DNA of 33,399 nt from a bacterium (GTDB lineage Bacteria; Patescibacteriota; Minisyncoccia; UBA6257; GWB1-50-10): positions 1 to 33,399 of the forward strand of contig JAJZPU010000003.1 of NCBI GenBank assembly GCA_021811055.1, read 5' to 3'. Below, piece after piece: positions 27,942-33,399 of the stretch. Both the position numbers and the translations under genes were made by a program. Positions within the stretch are counted from its first letter, which is position 1. Each line of letters begins with the position of its first letter. A model generated the notes under the pieces. The model saw only the letters and a program-made list of their open reading frames with translations, ran no database searches and was not told the DNA's origin.

Positions 27942-30494
27942 ATGCCAAACCCTAGAGAAGCAAAAGCACGGATAAAAATAAACAAACTCCTCGAAGAATC
28001 GGGATGGCGTTTTGAGGACGACGAAAGAGGTCGGGCCAATATTTTACTTGAGGCGGGAGTTAAATTTAATGAATTGGACGAAAATTTAGAAAACGCTGTG
28101 ACGAGCGACGGACGTCGCGGCGCCATTGATTTTCTTCTTCTTGATAAAGATGGTCGTGCGCTTGTTGTTATAGAAGCAAAAAAAGAATCGATCGATCCAC
28201 TGTCAGCTAAAGAACAAGCGAGAAATTATTCGCGTAATAAAGGTGCACGTTTTGTGATTCTTTCCAATGGTAATATTCACTATTTTTGGGATACAAAGCA
28301 TGGTAATCCTGATACTATCTCGCGTTTTCCAACACAAGATTCAATTACTCAATATGAAAAATATACACCAAATCCTGTAGAGCTTGCTCAAACACGAGTT
28401 GATGAAAATTATGTTGTTTCCACACAGATACCGAATTATGCACAAGATCCATTATTTCAAAACGAATCGACGAGAGTTGAATTCTTAAAAAATAACAAAC
28501 TCAAACAACTTCGCCCATATCAAGTACAAGCAATAAAAGCTTTACAGTCCGCGGCCGAAGGTGGAAATCAGAGGTTTTTATTTGAAATGGCAACTGGAAC
28601 GGGTAAGACTCTCATCTCTGCTGCGGTCATAAAACTATTTCTTAAATCTGGAAATGCACGCCGCGTGCTTTTTCTTGTTGATCGTCTTGAACTTGAAGAT
28701 CAGGCACAAAAAGCTTTTGTGCAGTATCTTGGACATGATTATCGCAGTGTTATTTATAAAGAAAATCGTGATTCTTGGGCAAATGCGAGCATTGTTGTTT
28801 CCACAATTCAAACTTTTCTCGCCGGTGATCGGTATAAAAAGGAATTTTCTCCGACTGACTTTGAACTCGTTATTTCCGATGAAGCTCATCGCTCTATTGG
28901 TGGCAATAGTCGCGCTGTTTTTGAATATTTTGTCGGCTACAAACTTGGACTTACTGCAACGCCCAAAAATTATCTAAGAGGATTTGATGTTGAGGGGTCC
29001 GATAGTCAGAGAGAATATGAGCGCCGACTTTTGATTGATACCTATAAAACATTTGGTTGTGAATCCGGGAATCCGACTTTTTCTTATGACCTCGAAAAAG
29101 GTGCAGAGGAAGGATATCTTATAAAACCAACACTTGTTGATGCTCGTACCAACATTACCACTAAACTTCTCTCGGAAGAGGGTTATGCTGTGCACATACT
29201 CACCGAAAGTGGAGAGACTATTGATGAGACTTTTAATGAACGCCATTACGAGCGCAAAATTTTCAATGAAGAAACAAATATTGCTATGTGTAGGGCGCTG
29301 ATTGATAACGGACTATATGATCCAGTTGCAAAACAACTTGGAGTAAACTTATTTGGAAAAACAATTGTGTTTGCAATATCACAGCGCCACGCCGCCAGAC
29401 TGACCAATATCTTAAATAAGATTGCTTTTGAAAGGTGGCCAGAACAATACAGTGAATCAAACTTCGCGATGCAAATTTCTTCACAAGTTGTAGACGCGCA
29501 ACAAATGACAATTAATTTTTCCAACAACCGTCTTGGCGGACAAACAAATCATCCCGAAGGATATGACACTAGCAAAACTCGCGTTGCTGTAACGGTTGGA
29601 ATGATGACGACTGGTTATGATTGCCAAGATTTGCTCAATATTGCGCTCATGCGTCCTGTTTTCTCACCAACTGATTTTGTGCAGATTAAAGGACGAGGCA
29701 CTAGAAAGTGGCAATTTGAATATAATGATTATCAAAACGAACCGATTAACGCCCCTAAAGAAAAATTCAAGTTTTTTGATTTCTTTGCCACCTGCGAATA
29801 TTTTGAAAATGAATTTGATTATGATGAAAGAATTACACTTCCACCAATTCATGTAACTCCGTCAACTAGCCCCGAAGGGGACGGTCTTGTTGGTGATCCA
29901 CCGCCGGAACCACCGAAAGGTCCAATAGACCTTGCGACCAGTGACGAATTGGCAACGATTTCTGAAACTCCCGAAGGCGTGATTATGCGCATTGACCGTG
30001 AAGGCTTCAAGCGTGCCGTTGAGGAGGATATCCTTGGAAACAACACGCTTAAAAATATGTGGAATAATGGCGACAGAGAGGAAGCAGAGGAGTTCACTAA
30101 AAAATATATCTTTGACAAGCCGAAATATTTTCTCAATCTTGATAAGATAAAAAAGATTTTTGGTGTTGATCGTCGCGTCACCGTCAAGGAAGTTTTGCAA
30201 TATGCTTTTGGCGAGAGGGAAGAATTTGAAATGAAAGATGATCTTTTGGAATCAGAGTGGGAAAAATTTGTAGAAATCAATAATATTGATCAGGATCATT
30301 ATTGGCCAGCGAAAAACTTTTTTAAAGCGTATATTGTAGATGAACAGGTGCGCGATATAATTAAGCGTAATCAGCCAGCAGAGTTCTATCACTGTGCATC
30401 GTTTGATTTTGAAGACTACCAAAAACTCAATGGATATAGAATAACTGTTCCACAATATATTCATGATTATGCATATCAATTAACAAATTTATAA
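27942..30494 (+). CDS. hsdR: Type I restriction endonuclease subunit R (HsdR)
   Basis: N-terminal nuclease-like region (AIDFLLLDKDGRALVVIEAKKE), EMATGTGKT, SDEAHRSIGG, GLTATPKN, FVQIKGRGTRK. Confidence 0.93.
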   Translation: MPNPREAKARIKINKLLEESGWRFEDDERGRANILLEAGVKFNELDENLENAVTSDGRRGAIDFLLLDKDGRALVVIEAKKESIDPLSAKEQARNYSRNKGARFVILSNGNIHYFWDTKHGNPDTISRFPTQDSITQYEKYTPNPVELAQTRVDENYVVSTQIPNYAQDPLFQNESTRVEFLKNNKLKQLRPYQVQAIKALQSAAEGGNQRFLFEMATGTGKTLISAAVIKLFLKSGNARRVLFLVDRLELEDQAQKAFVQYLGHDYRSVIYKENRDSWANASIVVSTIQTFLAGDRYKKEFSPTDFELVISDEAHRSIGGNSRAVFEYFVGYKLGLTATPKNYLRGFDVEGSDSQREYERRLLIDTYKTFGCESGNPTFSYDLEKGAEEGYLIKPTLVDARTNITTKLLSEEGYAVHILTESGETIDETFNERHYERKIFNEETNIAMCRALIDNGLYDPVAKQLGVNLFGKTIVFAISQRHAARLTNILNKIAFERWPEQYSESNFAMQISSQVVDAQQMTINFSNNRLGGQTNHPEGYDTSKTRVAVTVGMMTTGYDCQDLLNIALMRPVFSPTDFVQIKGRGTRKWQFEYNDYQNEPINAPKEKFKFFDFFATCEYFENEFDYDERITLPPIHVTPSTSPEGDGLVGDPPPEPPKGPIDLATSDELATISETPEGVIMRIDREGFKRAVEEDILGNNTLKNMWNNGDREEAEEFTKKYIFDKPKYFLNLDKIKKIFGVDRRVTVKEVLQYAFGEREEFEMKDDLLESEWEKFVEINNIDQDHYWPAKNFFKAYIVDEQVRDIIKRNQPAEFYHCASFDFEDYQKLNGYRITVPQYIHDYAYQLTNL

Positions 30495-30498
30495 AATT

Positions 30499-32970
30499 AT
30501 GAATACAGACACAAAAAGACACATAGATGCTGCTCGCCAAGTCCTTGTTGGAGTTGTTCCAAATCCAACTTCACAAATTGATCAAATCACTAATGCTTTG
30601 ATTTATAAGTTTATGGATGATATGGATCAATCCGCTATCAAAGCCGGTGGTGAACCCTCATTTTTTATAGGTGACCTTGAACGCTACGCATGGACGCGTC
30701 TCATGGATGCGCGTATAGGCAATCAAGATCGTGTGAATTTATATTCTGAGGCACTTCTCAAATTTTCGGTTGCAAAACAATTACCAGAGCTTTTTCGTGG
30801 AATTTTTAAGTCTGCATTTTTACCCTATCGTAATCCAGAAATACTTGGGTTGTTTTTAAAGGAAATTGATTATTTTGATTATTCACATCCTGAGGAATTG
30901 GGAAATGCGTATGAATATTTACTTTCAGTGATGGGAAGTCAGGGCGATGCAGGACAATTTCGTACTCCGCGACACATTATTGATTTTATGGTTGATACAG
31001 TAAACCCCACTAAGGACGATAAAGTACTTGATCCTGCGTGTGGCACTGGTGGATTTCTAGTCAGTTCGTACAAGCATATTCTTGAGCAACATGATGGCAA
31101 GGATGACCCAAAGAAAAAGGAAAAACCACTCACACCCGACGAACGCAAAAAATTAGTGGCGAATTTTGAGGGCTATGACATTGATCCTACAATGGTGCGT
31201 ATCGCACAGGTGAATATGTATCTACATCAATTTAAAAATCCAAATATATATAACTATGACACCCTTACTATGGAAGAACGATGGAATGATAGGTTTGACG
31301 TTATTTTAGCAAATCCGCCATTCATGAGTCCAAAAGGTGGGGTAAGTACACATAGTAAATTTAGTATTCAGTCTAGTCGTAGCGAAGTTTTGTTTGTTGA
31401 TTACATAATGAATCATCTCAGACCAAGAGGCCGTGCTGGCATCATTGTGCCGGAAGGAATTATTTTTCAATCAGGCACTGCGCATAAGCAACTTCGTAAG
31501 AATTTAGTGAATGATGGACTCTATGCCGTAGTTAGTTTGCCATCTGGCGTATTTGCGCCATATAGCGGAGTGAAGACAAGTATTTTGCTTTTTGATAATG
31601 AAATAGCAAAATTAAGCAAGGAAATTTTGTTTGTAAAAATTAAGAATGATGGCTTTGATCTTGGGGCTACACGGAGGCCGAGTCAATTTAATGATTTACC
31701 CCACGCTAAAGAGGCAATTTTAGAATATCAAAAATGCATTACGGTTGGCGATCAAACAAAAATAAACGGTGTTGTTTTTAAACACAGTCAACTTTTATTT
31801 GCGGTCAGTAAAGAGAAAATAGCAGAAGATGGCGACTACAACCTTTCGGGTGACCGCTATCGTGTAGCGACTGATTACAGCAATGCTAAATGGCCGATGG
31901 TGAAACTTGGTGAAGTTATTCATTTAGATTTTGGCGAAAGAATTACGAAAAACAATAAACAAGGCACAAAATATCCGGTTTATGGTGGAGGTGGCGAAAG
32001 CTTTAGAACGAATGAATATAATCGCGAGAATGAATATGTGATTGCTCGGTTCGCAATGTCTGAGAATTGTGTTCGCTTTGTATCAGGTCCATTTTGGATG
32101 ATGGATTCTGGTGGTACTTTTTCGGTTTTACCTGAATATAAAGATAAATTGAATAAAGACTTTATTGGAAAGATTCTATTAAGTCGTCAAAAAGATATTT
32201 TCATGTGTGCACGTGGCGGAGCACAGAAAAATTTGAATAATGATCATTTTTATGAATTAAAAATCCCTCTCCCGCCTCTCGAAATCCAAAAACAAATCGT
32301 GGCGGAGCTGAACGGCTATGCGGGTATTATCGCTGGCGCAAAACAAATCGCCCAAAACTGGAAACCTAAAATTGATATTGATCCAGAGTGGGAGAAGGTG
32401 AAGTTGGGGGAGGTTGTTGATTTTACTGGTGGCTATGCATTTAAGAGTGGGGAATTAAAAAAAGAAAAATCCAGCGACGCTGACTTACCCGTGATTAAGA
32501 TCGGGAATGTCGGCAGAAATGGAGATGTAGAAATTGAAGATGCACAATATTTTCCAAATAATAAATCACTAGCGAAGTTTCTCGTTAATAAAGACGACAT
32601 TGTTATTGCTATGACTGGTGCGACAGTTGGAAAAGTAGCTGTTTCTAAATCTGATAATTTACTTCTCAATCAGCGTGTCGGTCTCGTAAGACCAGACGAA
32701 CAAAGGCTTTCCAAATATTTTCTTAAATCAGTTTTGTTCTCGAATGATTTTTATGAATATTGTCAGATGACTGCTGGTGGTGGAGCACAAGGCAATATCT
32801 CTCCGAATCAGATAAAAGAATATGAAATCCCTCTCCCGCCTCTCGAAATCCAAGAACAAATCATAGAAAAAATTGAAGCCGAGCGCGCCCTCGTGGAATC
32901 CGCCAAAAAGTTGATTAATATTTACGAACAAAAAACCAAAGAATCTATTGCCAAACTTTGGGAAGAATAA
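30499..32970 (+). CDS. hsdM: Fused Type I methyltransferase-specificity protein (HsdM-HsdS)
   Basis: HsdM: LDPACGTGGFLV, ILANPPF; followed in the same frame by two HsdS-type units, each ending IPLPPLEIQ(K/E)QI. Confidence 0.93.
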   Translation: MNTDTKRHIDAARQVLVGVVPNPTSQIDQITNALIYKFMDDMDQSAIKAGGEPSFFIGDLERYAWTRLMDARIGNQDRVNLYSEALLKFSVAKQLPELFRGIFKSAFLPYRNPEILGLFLKEIDYFDYSHPEELGNAYEYLLSVMGSQGDAGQFRTPRHIIDFMVDTVNPTKDDKVLDPACGTGGFLVSSYKHILEQHDGKDDPKKKEKPLTPDERKKLVANFEGYDIDPTMVRIAQVNMYLHQFKNPNIYNYDTLTMEERWNDRFDVILANPPFMSPKGGVSTHSKFSIQSSRSEVLFVDYIMNHLRPRGRAGIIVPEGIIFQSGTAHKQLRKNLVNDGLYAVVSLPSGVFAPYSGVKTSILLFDNEIAKLSKEILFVKIKNDGFDLGATRRPSQFNDLPHAKEAILEYQKCITVGDQTKINGVVFKHSQLLFAVSKEKIAEDGDYNLSGDRYRVATDYSNAKWPMVKLGEVIHLDFGERITKNNKQGTKYPVYGGGGESFRTNEYNRENEYVIARFAMSENCVRFVSGPFWMMDSGGTFSVLPEYKDKLNKDFIGKILLSRQKDIFMCARGGAQKNLNNDHFYELKIPLPPLEIQKQIVAELNGYAGIIAGAKQIAQNWKPKIDIDPEWEKVKLGEVVDFTGGYAFKSGELKKEKSSDADLPVIKIGNVGRNGDVEIEDAQYFPNNKSLAKFLVNKDDIVIAMTGATVGKVAVSKSDNLLLNQRVGLVRPDEQRLSKYFLKSVLFSNDFYEYCQMTAGGGAQGNISPNQIKEYEIPLPPLEIQEQIIEKIEAERALVESAKKLINIYEQKTKESIAKLWEE
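32261..32298 (+). repeat. Direct repeat copy 1 in the HsdS part
   Basis: aaatccctctcccgcctctcgaaatccaaaaacaaatc. Confidence 0.9.
32825..32862 (+). repeat. Direct repeat copy 2 in the HsdS part (1 mismatch)
   Basis: aaatccctctcccgcctctcgaaatccaagaacaaatc. Confidence 0.9.
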
Positions 32971-32973
32971 CTT

Positions 32974-33399
32974 ATGTGGGATTCTACATATAATAGGTAT
33001 ATAGAGCGTTTACTTAACGATCAATATGAAGCGGCAGAACTTCTTGGACATGAACTGACTAAAGGGGAAATAAGAGAGGAATTTATTCGGGAACAGATTA
33101 ATAACCAATTTGGCGGAACAGTCCTGTGCGTATCTGGCGTTTTATCAATAGAAAAAAAGAAAGAAAGATACAAACAATGTGATCTTGCTTTACTTTCCCA
33201 TAAAACTAGAAGAAGAGAACTCGGACATCAGTATTTGATTAATCCAAAGGATGTTTTGTTAATAGCAGATGTAAAAAGTTCTCTAAAAATGAGAGACATA
33301 AAAGAATGGGATGAAATTGCAAAAAAAATTCACAAAAGAGCAAAAAAGGAAAAATGGGTCATTACTCCACAAATTGGATTAATATCCTATAGATATACG
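32974..33399 (+). CDS. DUF6602-like / PD-(D/E)xK-like protein, 3' truncated by window
   Basis: MWDSTYNRYIERLLNDQYEAAELLGHELTKGEIREEFIREQI...RYKQCDLALLSHKTR...DVLLIADVKSSLKMRDIKEW...; QCD...DVKSSL core. Open to the window end, so absent from the ORF track. Confidence 0.6.
   Translation, partial: MWDSTYNRYIERLLNDQYEAAELLGHELTKGEIREEFIREQINNQFGGTVLCVSGVLSIEKKKERYKQCDLALLSHKTRRRELGHQYLINPKDVLLIADVKSSLKMRDIKEWDEIAKKIHKRAKKEKWVITPQIGLISYRYT

Overview
This looks like a bacterial chromosome segment from a Patescibacteria/CPR-type (Parcubacteria-like) organism; the taxonomy is inferred from gene content and style only. UGA is used as a stop (e.g. htpX), so code 11 fits.

About 1-25 kb is housekeeping-like and comparatively GC-rich: the hisS 3' end, hpf, a MacAB-like adaptor/ATPase/two-permease operon, rsmE, nth, tRNA-Ala, tRNA-Leu, parA, parB, a RelA/SpoT enzyme (minus strand), groES-groEL, a double-length ThyX-like protein, lemA, a DUF2207-like protein, htpX, a second MacAB-like operon, cdd, a class-IV aminotransferase and a NUDIX hydrolase.

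From about 25.1 kb to the end the sequence is visibly more AT-rich and accessory: a 57-aa ORF with a Fic-inhibitory-like motif, a membrane protein, tRNA-Ser, an ArsR-like regulator flanked by two copies of a palindromic element, a NYN-domain protein, a hairpin-rich repeat zone, and a Type I restriction operon. In that operon hsdR is followed by a fused HsdM-HsdS protein and then a truncated DUF6602-like nuclease-fold protein.

The most interesting observations are: (1) a roughly 165-nt rod-like candidate structured RNA between parA and parB, with an upstream promoter and an SD-preceded 13-codon mini-ORF; (2) in-frame 38-bp direct repeats bracketing the second target-recognition domain of the HsdM-HsdS fusion; (3) a second candidate structured RNA between tRNA-Ala and tRNA-Leu; (4) extended -10 promoters placed for leaderless mRNAs. 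All structures and homologies were judged by eye; no searches or folding were run.
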